Shown: positions 18,229-28,327 of the stretch, in pieces
Layout: each line of letters opens with the position of its first letter
Numbering within the stretch: position 1 is the first letter of the stretch
From: Zhongshania aquatica
GTDB lineage: Bacteria > Pseudomonadota > Gammaproteobacteria > Pseudomonadales > Spongiibacteraceae
Reading direction: 5' to 3'
NCBI RefSeq assembly: GCF_027257955.1
Contig: NZ_JANZNQ010000005.1
Span: 124,001 to 188,000 of the forward strand
DNA length: 64,000 nt
Notes under the pieces: model-generated
The model's database searches: none
What the model was told of the DNA's origin: nothing
The model's input: only the letters and a program-made list of their open reading frames with translations
Translations under genes and position numbers: made by a program

Positions 18229-19905
18229 ATGAACACTATTACCTCGACTAAAAATAAGCAGCTAATTGTCTCAATTTTAACCTTACTCATAACTGCTTGT
18301 GGCGGTGGATCGAGCTCCTCATCACCTGCAGAAGATAGGCCAAATATCATTTTTGTCCTAACTGATGATCAACGATGGGATACTGTCGCAGACATGGCAT
18401 ATGTGAATGAGATTTTTAAACAAAAAGGTGCGTATTTCACGAACGCGTATGTTACTGACCCGGAGTGCTGCCCAGCTAGGGCAACAATATTGAGTGGTGG
18501 CTATTACCCAGAAAATACTGGCGTACTAGAAAATAATGCAAAAAATGGAAGTATTTCTCATTTTAATGAAAATGATACTCTCGCGACAAACCTGAAAGAA
18601 CTAGGTTACAACACAGGGTTCATAGGAAAATATTTACACGGCTATAAAAAAGGGCACGTCCCACCGGGCTGGACTGTTTTTATCAGCAATGCTGAAGGTG
18701 GCCAAGTTTTAGATTGGTATAATTACGGTCCATACACTATTGGATCATCAGGGCAAAATACTGAGGCAATTTTAGAACAAGACAAATCTCACCTAACGGT
18801 CTCTCAAAAAGCGAGAGCGTTTGACGCCCTTGAAAACCTCTCAAATAGCTCTAAACCATTTTTCTTAATGATTTCCACTTTTTCGCCACATCCTCCTTCT
18901 ACTCCAGAACCACAGGATGAAAATTACTACACAGATTTCTTCTATAACGATAGAGCTGTTAATGAGTCGGATCTCAGCGATAAGCCATCTTGGGTCACAA
19001 CCGGCCCACTGAACGCGGGTGGTTGTGGAAACAAAAATCCCCAGAAACAACTTAGAGCAATTCGTTCACTCGACAGGCTCATGGAGGAGCTTGACAGCAA
19101 TTTAGTAAGATTAGGACTGCAAGACAACACAATTGTTATTTTTAGCTCTGACAACGGCGTATTGTGGGGTGAACATGGGCTTTGCGATAAAGGATGGGCA
19201 TATGAGGAATCTGTACGCGTTCCGCTACTTATAAAAGGTCCCGGCGTTATAACACAGACACTCGAAGATTTGATTGCGATGAATCTCGACATACCTCAAA
19301 CGATCTTAGAAATTGCCGGATACAAATTTACCGGAGATGGTGTAAGCCTAAAAAACTTATTATTTAAAGGTCAACCAATTACAAGAAAGCATATCTCAAT
19401 TCAGAATTATGGTTACACCTCGTATAGATTCGATACTGACGGGATATGGCGCGGAATAATTTATAAAGACAGCGACAACTTTTTAAAGTACGTAATGCAC
19501 AGTACAGGTGAACAAGAGCTTTACGACTTACTTGAAGATCCTTATGAAAAAGAAAGTCTTCACGAAACGTCACCTATTAAATTTTCTAATCTCAAAGAAT
19601 TAGTATTCGAGAACAACGGCTTAGTCATAACCAGCTCATCAATTCCAAACGCAATCGCCTCTAAATATTACTCATATAAACTGACGCACTGGGGGTCGAT
19701 AACTACGGGAATGGTTCGTTGGAATCTGCGATCGGGGAGATTGCCAGAAGGTATTACACTTGATACTACATCTGGGGAAATATCTGGTATCAGTACAGAA
19801 GTTGGAGAATACGAAGTAGATATGGAAATAATATCAGACATAAAAGGAAGTCAATCCAAACGAGTAAAATCCTATTCTAGAAAATATACTTTTTCAGTTC
19901 TGTAG
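18229..19905 (+). CDS. Secreted sulfatase lipoprotein with C-terminal putative Ig domain
   Basis: A 558-residue type I sulfatase predicted to hydrolyse sulfate esters outside the cytoplasm. The signal peptide ends in the lipobox ITAC followed by GGGSSSSS, so it is lipid-anchored. RPNIIFVLTDDQRWD supplies metal-binding aspartates. DPECCPARATILSG contains the formylglycine motif C-x-P-x-R at about Cys80, so an FGE-type maturase encoded elsewhere is required. IFSSDNGVLWGEHG is the second metal site. The last 90 residues (LPEGITLDTTSGEISG) resemble a putative Ig (He_PIG) domain. It converges on the exopolysaccharide operon that also encodes a sulfotransferase, suggesting remodelling or reuse of a sulfated polymer. 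Confidence 0.88.
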   Translation: MNTITSTKNKQLIVSILTLLITACGGGSSSSSPAEDRPNIIFVLTDDQRWDTVADMAYVNEIFKQKGAYFTNAYVTDPECCPARATILSGGYYPENTGVLENNAKNGSISHFNENDTLATNLKELGYNTGFIGKYLHGYKKGHVPPGWTVFISNAEGGQVLDWYNYGPYTIGSSGQNTEAILEQDKSHLTVSQKARAFDALENLSNSSKPFFLMISTFSPHPPSTPEPQDENYYTDFFYNDRAVNESDLSDKPSWVTTGPLNAGGCGNKNPQKQLRAIRSLDRLMEELDSNLVRLGLQDNTIVIFSSDNGVLWGEHGLCDKGWAYEESVRVPLLIKGPGVITQTLEDLIAMNLDIPQTILEIAGYKFTGDGVSLKNLLFKGQPITRKHISIQNYGYTSYRFDTDGIWRGIIYKDSDNFLKYVMHSTGEQELYDLLEDPYEKESLHETSPIKFSNLKELVFENNGLVITSSSIPNAIASKYYSYKLTHWGSITTGMVRWNLRSGRLPEGITLDTTSGEISGISTEVGEYEVDMEIISDIKGSQSKRVKSYSRKYTFSVL

Positions 19906-20008
19906 TTAGAATTCGAAAGGATATAAAAAGCAGTTAAATCGTGGCATTACGATTCAATAACACTTATTCAGCAGACATGCACCAGAACAATAGGCTTTCT
20001 AATAGTTT

Positions 20009-21331
20009 TTAGCGCCAGACTAGCAGGGTATTGAACCCAAGGCGCTTTTTCACAAAATACACAGCCATTAGGTTTTGCGCAGAAACTGCTATAGCCGTTG
20101 CTAAAGCCGCGCCTAAAACACCAAAAGCCACAGTCATACCCCAGGTCAGTACCATAGCTAGCGAACCGGAAATCAAAGTAACCGTACGCATATCACGTTC
20201 ATTACCTGACATAATAAGTAAAAACCCGACAGATCCTGTAACGGCGTTCACAAACTGACCAATCGCCAATATTTGTAACAAATAAGCTCCGGTTACAAAT
20301 TCTTCGCCGAAGATGCCCATCAATTTTTCAGGAAAAATCAACATCCCGCCGACAACAGGTAGCGCAAGTACACATATTATCTTTACAGACTTTATTGCTA
20401 ATATTTCCAATCCACGGGAATCGTCTTGGCGGTACAATGCTGCAAACCGAGGAGCAACAACTAAATTTACTGCGATTAAAACAAAACTTGTTAACATCGC
20501 GGTTCTTTGCGCTACCGCAAACTGCGCCACTAAATCACTAGAAACATATGCGCCGGCTACAAATTGACCGGACCACTGAACCATCTGCGCCATTACCACG
20601 ACTATCCATAACGGCCAACAACTAGCAAATAATTCCTTCCAAGGAATTGAAGACTTTTCAGTGCGAGGAGCAAAACAAAGGAAAAACGAAATACCAATAG
20701 CCGCAATGAGAATTGAACATAGCGTATAGAACGCACCCAACTCAGTAGCATTGGTAATTCCAAAAGTGAAAATACTGCCTATAAGCAACGTATTTACTGC
20801 AATATTTAAAACAAAAATTGATGCGGAAACTCGCCGCAAGCCTTGAAGCGCCATCGAGGAAATTGTAACGACAGATAGGGCTAGAATACCAAACGACATT
20901 TTCTGCAGTATCGGCTTTAGCTCTACTTTCCCAAATATTTCCAACGAAATGTAACCAGCCGAAAAATAAGCCACACTAGAAAACACCAAGCCCAATATTG
21001 TGACAACCATCAATGCTTTCGCCATCACATTAATTGCTAACTCAGGGGTACCTCCGACAAAGCGCAATACGGTATTGTCTAATCCGGCACGAGATACAGA
21101 GGACAACACCATGACTATTGAGAGAGCTAGAAAGTAACGACCCGACTCCGCCGCGCCAAGACTCTTAGCAACAAAATATGTTACCAAAAAGCCACTAAAT
21201 GCTCCGAGCACTCTAACAACGAATGCAAACGCAGCACTTAAAATTAACTCACGATTATCACCATCAGTAAAAACACGCTTAATTTTTGAAACAATCACAG
21301 TACTTACTCGAAGGTACAATTTGGTGTGCAA
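20009..21331 (-). CDS. wzx: Polysaccharide repeat-unit flippase (Wzx-like)
   Basis: A 440-residue membrane protein with about 12-14 hydrophobic helices of the MATE/MOP exporter superfamily, polysaccharide-synthesis branch. Wzx moves lipid-linked oligosaccharide units across the inner membrane for Wzy to polymerise. LLTYFVAKSLGAAESG-like text near the N-terminus (VTYFVAKSLGAAESGRYFLA) is typical. It is the last gene of the leftward exopolysaccharide operon. The start is uncertain: 21331 is a TTG and a GTG at 21298 would remove eleven residues. Function is inferred from fold and locus. Confidence 0.85.
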   Translation of the reverse strand: MHTKLYLRVSTVIVSKIKRVFTDGDNRELILSAAFAFVVRVLGAFSGFLVTYFVAKSLGAAESGRYFLALSIVMVLSSVSRAGLDNTVLRFVGGTPELAINVMAKALMVVTILGLVFSSVAYFSAGYISLEIFGKVELKPILQKMSFGILALSVVTISSMALQGLRRVSASIFVLNIAVNTLLIGSIFTFGITNATELGAFYTLCSILIAAIGISFFLCFAPRTEKSSIPWKELFASCWPLWIVVVMAQMVQWSGQFVAGAYVSSDLVAQFAVAQRTAMLTSFVLIAVNLVVAPRFAALYRQDDSRGLEILAIKSVKIICVLALPVVGGMLIFPEKLMGIFGEEFVTGAYLLQILAIGQFVNAVTGSVGFLLIMSGNERDMRTVTLISGSLAMVLTWGMTVAFGVLGAALATAIAVSAQNLMAVYFVKKRLGFNTLLVWR

Positions 21332-21363
21332 GCATGATCATGATCGCCAACATGCTCTCTCAA

Positions 21364-22578
21364 TCAAAGTTCTAGCAAATTTTTCTCGAATGCGCTAATC
21401 ACTTGATGATAATCAATTTTTTCCTTCGCGTAATTCGCGGCGATAAGATTAGGCCTGTCACCATATAGTGCTTTTTCAATGCCAGTAATTAAAGCGTCAA
21501 CATTTTCAGGTTCAACTAATTCAGCTATACCAGCATATTTTTCACAGAGTAATCCGAGCTCGGTATTACTCTCCGCGGTAATAACGACGTTCCCGCCAAC
21601 TGCGAGAATATTAGTTAATTTGGACGGTAAAACAACATCTGCGACACCGCGCTTTTGAATAACCAAATGACAATCTGCAGAAGCCAACAAAATCGGCAAC
21701 TGCTCAATTGGTAACAATGGAGAGAAATGGACATTTGTTAACTGCTTGCCTACTGCAAGCGAAATGAGTTTCTCTCTCCCCCCTCCATCGCCGACTATTA
21801 CAAAATCATATGGTTTATCTTTCAATATATCGGCCGCTTCAATAAGCTGTTCCAAACCTTGCTTTTCACCTATATTTCCGGAATATAAAATTAGCTTATT
21901 GCTACCACTAACACCTAACTCAACACGCAAAGCGTTAGAGGGTTTAACGTCGGCAAAGCGCGACGTATCAGACCAGTTCGGGAAAAAGAGGATATTTTTT
22001 TCCGAAACCCCTTTCTCTTTCGCCTTATCCATCATTGAATGCGATATGGTCGACACTTTATCGAAACTTGTTAAAACCAATCTCTCAAAGGTACGCGCCA
22101 ATTTACCAACCAAACCAGATTCTGCCATACCCAATCCCAGCATCGCGTCTACTTCATAGTCTTGAATATGTAAGACACTTTTTCCACCACTCAGCTTCGC
22201 AACTAAAGCCGCCATAGGCGATGAAAACAACGAGGGCACAGGATTAATAACAATATCAGGCCGCCAAAATAATTGCCGTATGAGTACTGGAAATGAAGAA
22301 AGAGCGAAACTGAACAAGTGTATAATTCGTGTCAGGGTAGTAATGTTTTTCGGAACATACAGCGGGCATCGATATACTAACACGCCATTATGGACTTCCA
22401 TTTTGTATAGATAACTTTTATAGGGCTTTTGTATATTCCACTGCGGATAGTATGGCGGCGCAGTGACCACTCGAACCTCGTGGCCCCGTGCAGCAAGCCA
22501 CTCAGCCATTTCGCCCGTATACTTACCGATACCGGTTAACTCAGGTGAATAATTCAATCCTACAACAAGTATTTTCAC
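21364..22578 (-). CDS. wcaI: WcaI-like GT4 glycosyltransferase
   Basis: A 404-residue GT-B glycosyltransferase resembling WcaI/WbuB, the putative fucosyltransferase of colanic acid synthesis. The N-terminal LNYSPELTGIGKYTGEMAEW and the RVVTAPPYYPQW segments are characteristic, as is the C-terminal donor site LPSKLTNILAVGG. It lies next to the GDP-mannose/GDP-fucose genes in the order seen in colanic acid loci, supporting GDP-fucose as donor. The start codon is GTG. The acceptor is unknown. Confidence 0.87.
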   Translation of the reverse strand: MKILVVGLNYSPELTGIGKYTGEMAEWLAARGHEVRVVTAPPYYPQWNIQKPYKSYLYKMEVHNGVLVYRCPLYVPKNITTLTRIIHLFSFALSSFPVLIRQLFWRPDIVINPVPSLFSSPMAALVAKLSGGKSVLHIQDYEVDAMLGLGMAESGLVGKLARTFERLVLTSFDKVSTISHSMMDKAKEKGVSEKNILFFPNWSDTSRFADVKPSNALRVELGVSGSNKLILYSGNIGEKQGLEQLIEAADILKDKPYDFVIVGDGGGREKLISLAVGKQLTNVHFSPLLPIEQLPILLASADCHLVIQKRGVADVVLPSKLTNILAVGGNVVITAESNTELGLLCEKYAGIAELVEPENVDALITGIEKALYGDRPNLIAANYAKEKIDYHQVISAFEKNLLEL

Positions 22579-22584
22579 TAAGAA

Positions 22585-24012
22585 TTACGCCCGCCCATAT
22601 CGATCTTCAAAACGAACTATATCGTCCTCACCCAAATATGAACCTGACTGCACTTCGATTAATTCCAGCGGGATTACACCGGGATTTTCCAAAGCATGTA
22701 CAACACCAACAGGGATATACGTCGACTGATTTTCCGTCAACATTAACTCCTTATCGCCATTGGTTACTTTTGCAGTGCCAGACACTACAATCCAATGTTC
22801 AGCACGATGATGGTGCATCTGAACAGAAAGCTTTGCGCCCGGCTTCACTGTAATACGTTTAACTTGGTAGCGCTCGCCATTATCAATTGAGTCAAAAACA
22901 CCCCACGGCCGATAAACGTGACGATGTTGCATAAACTCACTGCGGCCTTGCCACTTCAATAACTCAACAATCTTCTTAACGTCCTGAACCTGATCCTTAG
23001 CAGCAACTAAAATGGCATCATTGGTTTCGACCACAACAATATTATCTAATCCAACCGTTGCCACTAAGCGATGCTCAGCGCGGATATAAGAGTTTGACGT
23101 ATTGTGGCTCAACACATCGCCACTACTCACATTTCCATAGGCATCTTGATCACCGATCTCCCATAGCGAAGACCACGCACCAACATCACTCCAACCAGCA
23201 GCCAAAGGTACGACCACCGCCTTATCTGTTTTTTCCATCACCGCATAGTCAATAGATTCATCAGGGCACGCATTAAACGCGTCAGCATCAACGCGCAAAA
23301 AATCTACGTCACGAGTTTTACCTAAATAAGCCTTTTGACAAGCATCATAAATATCTGGGCGGAAAGCTTTTAATTCAGCTAAATACACATCAGCGGCAAA
23401 CAAAAACATACCGCTATTCCAATAATAGCCACCGTCCTCTAGATAAGACTGAGCGGTTTTAGCGTCAGGCTTTTCTACAAACCGAGAAACAGAAAATGAG
23501 CCTATACCAAACTCATCTCCGCGCTGAATATAACCATAACCTGTGTGAGCTGACTCAGGCACAATGCCAAAGGTCACTATTTTACCGCTTTCAGCTTGCA
23601 CCTTTGCGACGCCGACTGCTTGAATGAAAGCGTCAACATCCTCTATGACATGATCCGCGGCCATAACCAGCAACAACGGCGCTGCCGACGTTTCCACGGT
23701 AGATTCCATCGCTTCGAATGCGGCAAGCGCAACCGCTGGCGCGGTATTACGACCAACCGGCTCTAAAATAATGGAGGTTAAATGGTGCTTAGACTCATGA
23801 GACTGCTGAGCAACAATAAAGCGATGCTCCTCATTACAAATAACCGATGTACTGCAATCTAAAATACCTGATACACGAGACAATGTTGCCTGTAACATTG
23901 TCTCTTCGCCGGCAATGGATAAAAACTGCTTAGGAAACAAACCTCGACTAGACGGCCATAATCGACTTCCGCTTCCACCCGCCATTACAACAGCTTGAAA
24001 TTTCGCACTCAT
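22585..24012 (-). CDS. manC: Mannose-1-phosphate guanylyltransferase / mannose-6-phosphate isomerase
   Basis: A bifunctional 475-residue enzyme making GDP-mannose. The N-terminal nucleotidyltransferase domain has [20 protein letters not shown] and the family's FVEKPD segment. The C-terminal cupin isomerase domain contains [20 protein letters not shown] and the metal-binding [15 protein letters not shown]. Length matches AlgA/ManC enzymes. It overlaps the gmm gene by four bases, so they are translated together. It feeds Gmd and Fcl, encoded immediately upstream in the operon. Confidence 0.96.
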   Translation of the reverse strand: MSAKFQAVVMAGGSGSRLWPSSRGLFPKQFLSIAGEETMLQATLSRVSGILDCSTSVICNEEHRFIVAQQSHESKHHLTSIILEPVGRNTAPAVALAAFEAMESTVETSAAPLLLVMAADHVIEDVDAFIQAVGVAKVQAESGKIVTFGIVPESAHTGYGYIQRGDEFGIGSFSVSRFVEKPDAKTAQSYLEDGGYYWNSGMFLFAADVYLAELKAFRPDIYDACQKAYLGKTRDVDFLRVDADAFNACPDESIDYAVMEKTDKAVVVPLAAGWSDVGAWSSLWEIGDQDAYGNVSSGDVLSHNTSNSYIRAEHRLVATVGLDNIVVVETNDAILVAAKDQVQDVKKIVELLKWQGRSEFMQHRHVYRPWGVFDSIDNGERYQVKRITVKPGAKLSVQMHHHRAEHWIVVSGTAKVTNGDKELMLTENQSTYIPVGVVHALENPGVIPLELIEVQSGSYLGEDDIVRFEDRYGRA

Positions 24013-24467
24013 CTAAAATAATCCTTGCTGTATTGGTGCACCAAGTTAGACCCACCAATTTCATCTTTAGTCATCCACTGATATTTACTATGTTGTTCCG
24101 TCGGTAAATTCAGCGCTCCAATGTTAACAACTATCTCGTATGCCAAAACAATATAATGGGTAGAGATGCCTTCGCCAAAAACACAATCTTCGTAAAAATG
24201 TTGATAAACACCAAGCCACTGAGCTGTAGATCTGGATTTCCCCGCCCCGAGTTCCGCCTTGGTTAGTCGCGCAAATGCATCATCCAAAGTTTCATTTTTT
24301 TGGACTCGCCCACCAGGTACAAACCAGTGGTCAGCGGCGGGCCTATTTCGTCGCCATCCAAACAAATATTGTCCACTAGTTTTATCTCTAACAACTAAAT
24401 CAATAGACACTAGAGGAAGCGACGCAATACCGCTGGAAAATACCTTGTCATCAAGCCAGCCACTCAT
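24009..24467 (-). CDS. gmm: GDP-mannose mannosyl hydrolase (Nudix)
   Basis: Hydrolyses GDP-mannose and GDP-glucose to GDP and the free sugar. The 152-residue protein has the modified Nudix segment [20 protein letters not shown], which lacks the usual paired glutamates of the Nudix box as is normal for this family (WcaH/Gmm). [19 protein letters not shown] also matches. It is overlapped by four bases at both ends with manC and fcl, showing it belongs in the GDP-fucose set, where it may adjust the GDP-mannose pool. Confidence 0.92.
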   Translation of the reverse strand: MSGWLDDKVFSSGIASLPLVSIDLVVRDKTSGQYLFGWRRNRPAADHWFVPGGRVQKNETLDDAFARLTKAELGAGKSRSTAQWLGVYQHFYEDCVFGEGISTHYIVLAYEIVVNIGALNLPTEQHSKYQWMTKDEIGGSNLVHQYSKDYFR

Positions 24468-25423
24468 AAACGAATATCAGACTGATGCTCTAAAAACCAA
24501 GCATAGGTTGTACGCAGTCCCTCTTCCAGTGTGGTTTGAGCTTGCCACCCCATATCCCTCAAGCGTGATACGTCCATAAGCTTTCGCGGCGCGCCGTCGG
24601 GTTTAGTCGTGTCAAAAATAACGTTACCTTTAAACTCGACTACTTTCGCCAAGGTATGAGCCAATTCTGCAATAGTACAATCTATGCCTGTACCGACGTT
24701 AATGTGCGACAACATTGCTTGGGTATTAGCGTCGTAGGTCTCTTTGTCTAGATTCATGACAAAAACAGATGCTTCCGCCATGTCATCTACGTGCAAGAAC
24801 TCACGCATCGGCTTTCCTGTACCCCAAACCACCACCTCGGGGGCATCGCTCGCTGCGGCCTCATGAAAACGTCTCATCATTGCTGGAATAACATGGCTAT
24901 TCTGTGGATGGAAATTATCATTTTCCCCATAAAGATTTGTTGGCATCACGCTACGATAATCAACGCCATACTGGCGATTGTACGATTCACATAATTTAAT
25001 ACCGGCAATCTTAGCGATCGCATAGGGTTCATTGGTTGGCTCCAAGGTACCCGTCAGCAACGCAGTTTCCTGCATAGGCTGTTCTGCTAACTTAGGATAT
25101 ATGCAAGACGAACCCAAAAAGAGTAAGCGCTTAACACCTGATTTAAACGCCGAGTGAATAATATTGCACTCAATCATTAGGTTTTCATAAATAAAATCAG
25201 CCGGATAGCTATTGTTTGCCACAATACCGCCCACTTTAGCTGCCGCTAGATATACTTCATCAAGCTTCTGAGTAGCAAAAAAATCCGCCACCATCTTTTG
25301 ATCCAGTAAGTTCAAAGAAGCACGATCAGCTGTGATTACTTCATAACCACCTAAACGCTCTAAACGACGAACAATAGCAGAGCCAACCATGCCTCGATGA
25401 CCGGCAACAAAAACGCGTTTCAT
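24464..25423 (-). CDS. fcl: GDP-L-fucose synthase
   Basis: Epimerase-reductase that converts GDP-4-keto-6-deoxymannose to GDP-L-fucose with NADPH. The 319-residue extended SDR has [16 protein letters not shown] at the N-terminus, [19 protein letters not shown], and the catalytic [13 protein letters not shown]. This is the standard size. It follows gmd after ten bases and overlaps gmm by four, forming the colanic-acid-like gmd-fcl-gmm-manC-wcaI order. This implies fucose in the polymer. Confidence 0.97.
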   Translation of the reverse strand: MKRVFVAGHRGMVGSAIVRRLERLGGYEVITADRASLNLLDQKMVADFFATQKLDEVYLAAAKVGGIVANNSYPADFIYENLMIECNIIHSAFKSGVKRLLFLGSSCIYPKLAEQPMQETALLTGTLEPTNEPYAIAKIAGIKLCESYNRQYGVDYRSVMPTNLYGENDNFHPQNSHVIPAMMRRFHEAAASDAPEVVVWGTGKPMREFLHVDDMAEASVFVMNLDKETYDANTQAMLSHINVGTGIDCTIAELAHTLAKVVEFKGNVIFDTTKPDGAPRKLMDVSRLRDMGWQAQTTLEEGLRTTYAWFLEHQSDIRL

Positions 25424-25433
25424 ATATGTACCC

Positions 25434-26555
25434 TTAGTTCTCTCGAGCTACCGACACATCAAACCCATGGTCTTTTAACAATGCATGGCGCTTAGCTTTA
25501 TCAAGATCAGACGCAACCATCTCCGCACACATTTCTTCAACCGTGATTTCCGGAACCCAACCCAACTTAGCCTTCGCTTTACTTGGGTCGCCTAACAAAG
25601 TTTCTACTTCTGCGGGACGGAAGTAACGAGGGTCAACACGGACTATTACATCACCCACTTTTACACCAGGCGCCAAGTCCACATCTACGCTTAAGACAGT
25701 CGCTTTTTCATCTATCCCGTTCCCAGAAAACTCTAGCTCGATACCCGCCTCTTTAGCGGACATACGAACAAACTCTCTAACGGAGATTTGTTTTCCTGTT
25801 GCTATTACGAAATCCTCCGCTTGCTCCTGCTGTAGCATCATCCACTGCATACGTACATAGTCTTTCGCATGCCCCCAATCACGTAAAGCGTCCATATTAC
25901 CAAGGTATAAACACTCCTCTAAACCGTGAGCTATATTGGCTATACCCCGAGTAATTTTACGTGTCACAAATGTCTCACCACGACGAGGAGATTCGTGGTT
26001 AAACAAAATACCATTGCAGGCATACATACCGTAGGACTCGCGGTAATTTACGGTAATCCAATATGCATATAGCTTTGCCGCGGCGTAAGGAGAACGCGGA
26101 TAGAAGGGAGTTGTTTCCTTTTGAGGAATCTCTTGCACTTCACCATAAAGCTCTGAGGTCGACGCTTGATAAAAACGCGTTTTCTTTTCTAAGCCCAATA
26201 AGCGAATCGCCTCTAAAATCCGTAAAGTACCTAACGCATCAACGTCAGCGGTATATTCAGGGCTTTCAAATGACACGGCAACATGAGACTGAGCACCTAA
26301 ATTATAAACCTCATCAGGCTGCACTTCTTTCAGAATACGTGTCAAATTCGACGAGTCAGACAAATCTCCATAATGAAGTATGAAATTCTTGTTGTCCGTA
26401 TGAGGGTCTTGATAGATATGATCGACGCGCTCCGTATTAAAAGAGGAGGCGCGGCGCTTGATACCGTGAACTTGATACCCCTTATCCAAAAGAAATTCGG
26501 CAAGATATGAGCCATCCTGCCCAGTAATACCCGTAATTAAAGCAACCTTCGCCAT
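25434..26555 (-). CDS. gmd: GDP-mannose 4,6-dehydratase
   Basis: Turns GDP-mannose into GDP-4-keto-6-deoxy-D-mannose, the first committed step to GDP-fucose. The 373-residue protein carries [20 protein letters not shown], the QASTSELYG segment and the catalytic [13 protein letters not shown]. The N-terminus [20 protein letters not shown] is the conserved NADP-binding arginine loop. The ATG is preceded by GGAG. It sits mid-operon, 20 bases after the DUF115 gene end region on the same strand. Confidence 0.97.
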   Translation of the reverse strand: MAKVALITGITGQDGSYLAEFLLDKGYQVHGIKRRASSFNTERVDHIYQDPHTDNKNFILHYGDLSDSSNLTRILKEVQPDEVYNLGAQSHVAVSFESPEYTADVDALGTLRILEAIRLLGLEKKTRFYQASTSELYGEVQEIPQKETTPFYPRSPYAAAKLYAYWITVNYRESYGMYACNGILFNHESPRRGETFVTRKITRGIANIAHGLEECLYLGNMDALRDWGHAKDYVRMQWMMLQQEQAEDFVIATGKQISVREFVRMSAKEAGIELEFSGNGIDEKATVLSVDVDLAPGVKVGDVIVRVDPRYFRPAEVETLLGDPSKAKAKLGWVPEITVEEMCAEMVASDLDKAKRHALLKDHGFDVSVAREN

Positions 26556-26574
26556 ACTTTACTCCATAAATATT

Positions 26575-27354
26575 TTATTTAGTGATATTAAAAATCATTC
26601 GAGCGTCGTCAATTGATATTTTCTCAAATACTTCTAGTTTTCCACCGATTGTAGCATCGAGCACTTTTCTACCATCTCGTTCAAAGACTTCCCTAGCCAT
26701 ACTATATTCAACCTCACTTTGATCCAAATTAGGAACCCCCCAAAACTGGCCTTTCGCAAAATAATTTGGATCAAAATGATTTACATCGTCTGACGTTCTT
26801 TTCTGGATATCGTGGGGCTTACCTTCTGTTTTAAAAGAATGATCAACTCCAAACAAAACAACAGGGTTTGCTCCCGTGTAATACGCAAATTGCAAAGCAA
26901 TATAAGTAACCGTAGCGGAAGAACCCAAGCCATTAACGATATCGTGGCTGAAGTCATTTCCAGAGTTGGCTAAAAAATAGTTAAATGAACTTCTTTCATT
27001 TCTAGGCAAAAAATGCCGACACTTCCATCCAATAAATACAGGCATGGCTGAAGATTTAAATACTTTCCAATTCTGCTGAACCACAAGATTATTAAGACAC
27101 ACCACCAATGATGGGCGCCAATTCGTCTTGGAGAACATCAGATCAATCTTATTCATGCCAATTGAAGGCATACCAGTAAACTCATCAAGGGGTGTCTGAT
27201 TCAGGCTAGGGCCATTACCAACAATCAGTAAAGGTTTTCCTTTATAAATATCTTTCCAAGATTCAATCCTCGGCGTCATACGTGAAGCTGGATAAGTAAA
27301 TCGATCCCACGCATATCTAAAGGGCTTTGTTGCGAAAATTAAAAACCTTAACAT
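26575..27354 (-). CDS. DUF115/MptE-like protein of the exopolysaccharide locus
   Basis: A 259-residue cytosolic protein with the DUF115 (MAF_flag10/MptE-like) signature: GKPLLIVGNGPSLNQTPLDE near residues 38-57, then a Rossmann-like arrangement with NKIDLMF, and VLFGVDHSFK further on. Related domains occur in flagellin-modifying Maf proteins and in capsule loci, where they are thought to handle nucleotide-activated sugars. Its position between a glycosyltransferase and gmd supports a transferase or modifying role here. The exact reaction is not known. Confidence 0.7.
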   Translation of the reverse strand: MLRFLIFATKPFRYAWDRFTYPASRMTPRIESWKDIYKGKPLLIVGNGPSLNQTPLDEFTGMPSIGMNKIDLMFSKTNWRPSLVVCLNNLVVQQNWKVFKSSAMPVFIGWKCRHFLPRNERSSFNYFLANSGNDFSHDIVNGLGSSATVTYIALQFAYYTGANPVVLFGVDHSFKTEGKPHDIQKRTSDDVNHFDPNYFAKGQFWGVPNLDQSEVEYSMAREVFERDGRKVLDATIGGKLEVFEKISIDDARMIFNITK

Positions 27355-27391
27355 TACAATTTACCTAAAATCATTAATAATGAAATTTAAC

Positions 27392-28327
27392 TTACAAATA
27401 GCTTCTCAAGATTTCGCTGTGATCAAAAGTTTCACATCCGTCCAAACCCAAAAAACCAATATCCGAACTCTTAAGAATATGTTTTAAATCACTAATCGCA
27501 CTAATTGAAATCGTCTTCGCAAAGTGCCCATATTGATCATCTAAGTACCCCCCCGAACGAACGATCACCGGACAGTTATTCTGAATCGCGCGACCAAAAA
27601 TGCCAGATGGACGCATAACAGAGGCGTCGTAAAACGCATAAACTGCCCCGGCGCGCTTATACAAGCCAAGAATTTCGGCATCTGAAACATAGCGATTTAT
27701 AGAAACAATATTTTTAAAACGAGTTATCTTACATTCATCTTCTTCACTCATTTTTCCCGCGAAAACAATATCAATCTCTGTTAATTCAGGTAGTGCGTCT
27801 ATAAGCTCATCTTTACATCGCTTATCATTTAAAGTGCCAAGTACTAACAGATATCCAGGCGAGACCTGTAACTCGGGAGGGAAATCTACACTCTGATCAA
27901 TAAACGGCAAATCCCACAGTTGGGGATCATAAATGCACCGGCTGACAAGCTTACCCTCGTAAATATTGAAACTTGGGTAGTGTATAGATATAAACTTTAC
28001 CCGATGAAATCGAATCAGTAATCTGACCAACGTCTTCTTTATTCTCGATTTGATTCTAGACTCAAGAAAATCTTCAGTTCTAACCGATAAAAAAACCGTA
28101 GACCTTCCCATTAACGCCCTAAGCACAACAACTGGAAAGAGCAGTAAATGGCGAGAATCACCATCAATAAGAACTAATTTTTTACAGGCGAATATTGTCG
28201 ACAGAGGAGCGGAAGGGAGAACTTCTCCACGCCCCCTTAAAGAGCGGCATAACTCACCGTAGCTTTTATAGTGGCCAGGTTTATCAGTAGTTAAAATTAA
28301 CAAGTCTCTTTTCATGTGAAATTTCAT
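27392..28327 (-). CDS. Putative GT-B glycosyltransferase
   Basis: A 311-residue protein with weak but recognisable features of a GT4-type C-terminal half: LLVLGTLNDKRCKDELIDAL, DIVFAGKMSEEDE, and a donor-site region SVMRPSGIFGRAIQNNCPVI with a conserved Pro-Ser-Gly. The N-terminal half is poorly conserved. The start at 28327 is chosen because its ATG shares one base with the wzy stop (TAATG), the same coupling seen between the sulfotransferase and wzy genes. The donor and acceptor are unknown. Confidence 0.7.
   Translation of the reverse strand: MKFHMKRDLLILTTDKPGHYKSYGELCRSLRGRGEVLPSAPLSTIFACKKLVLIDGDSRHLLLFPVVVLRALMGRSTVFLSVRTEDFLESRIKSRIKKTLVRLLIRFHRVKFISIHYPSFNIYEGKLVSRCIYDPQLWDLPFIDQSVDFPPELQVSPGYLLVLGTLNDKRCKDELIDALPELTEIDIVFAGKMSEEDECKITRFKNIVSINRYVSDAEILGLYKRAGAVYAFYDASVMRPSGIFGRAIQNNCPVIVRSGGYLDDQYGHFAKTISISAISDLKHILKSSDIGFLGLDGCETFDHSEILRSYL

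Noticed and set aside
22488-22853. Plus-strand frame across manC/wcaI
   Set aside because: Antisense to two well-identified genes; typical shadow frame.
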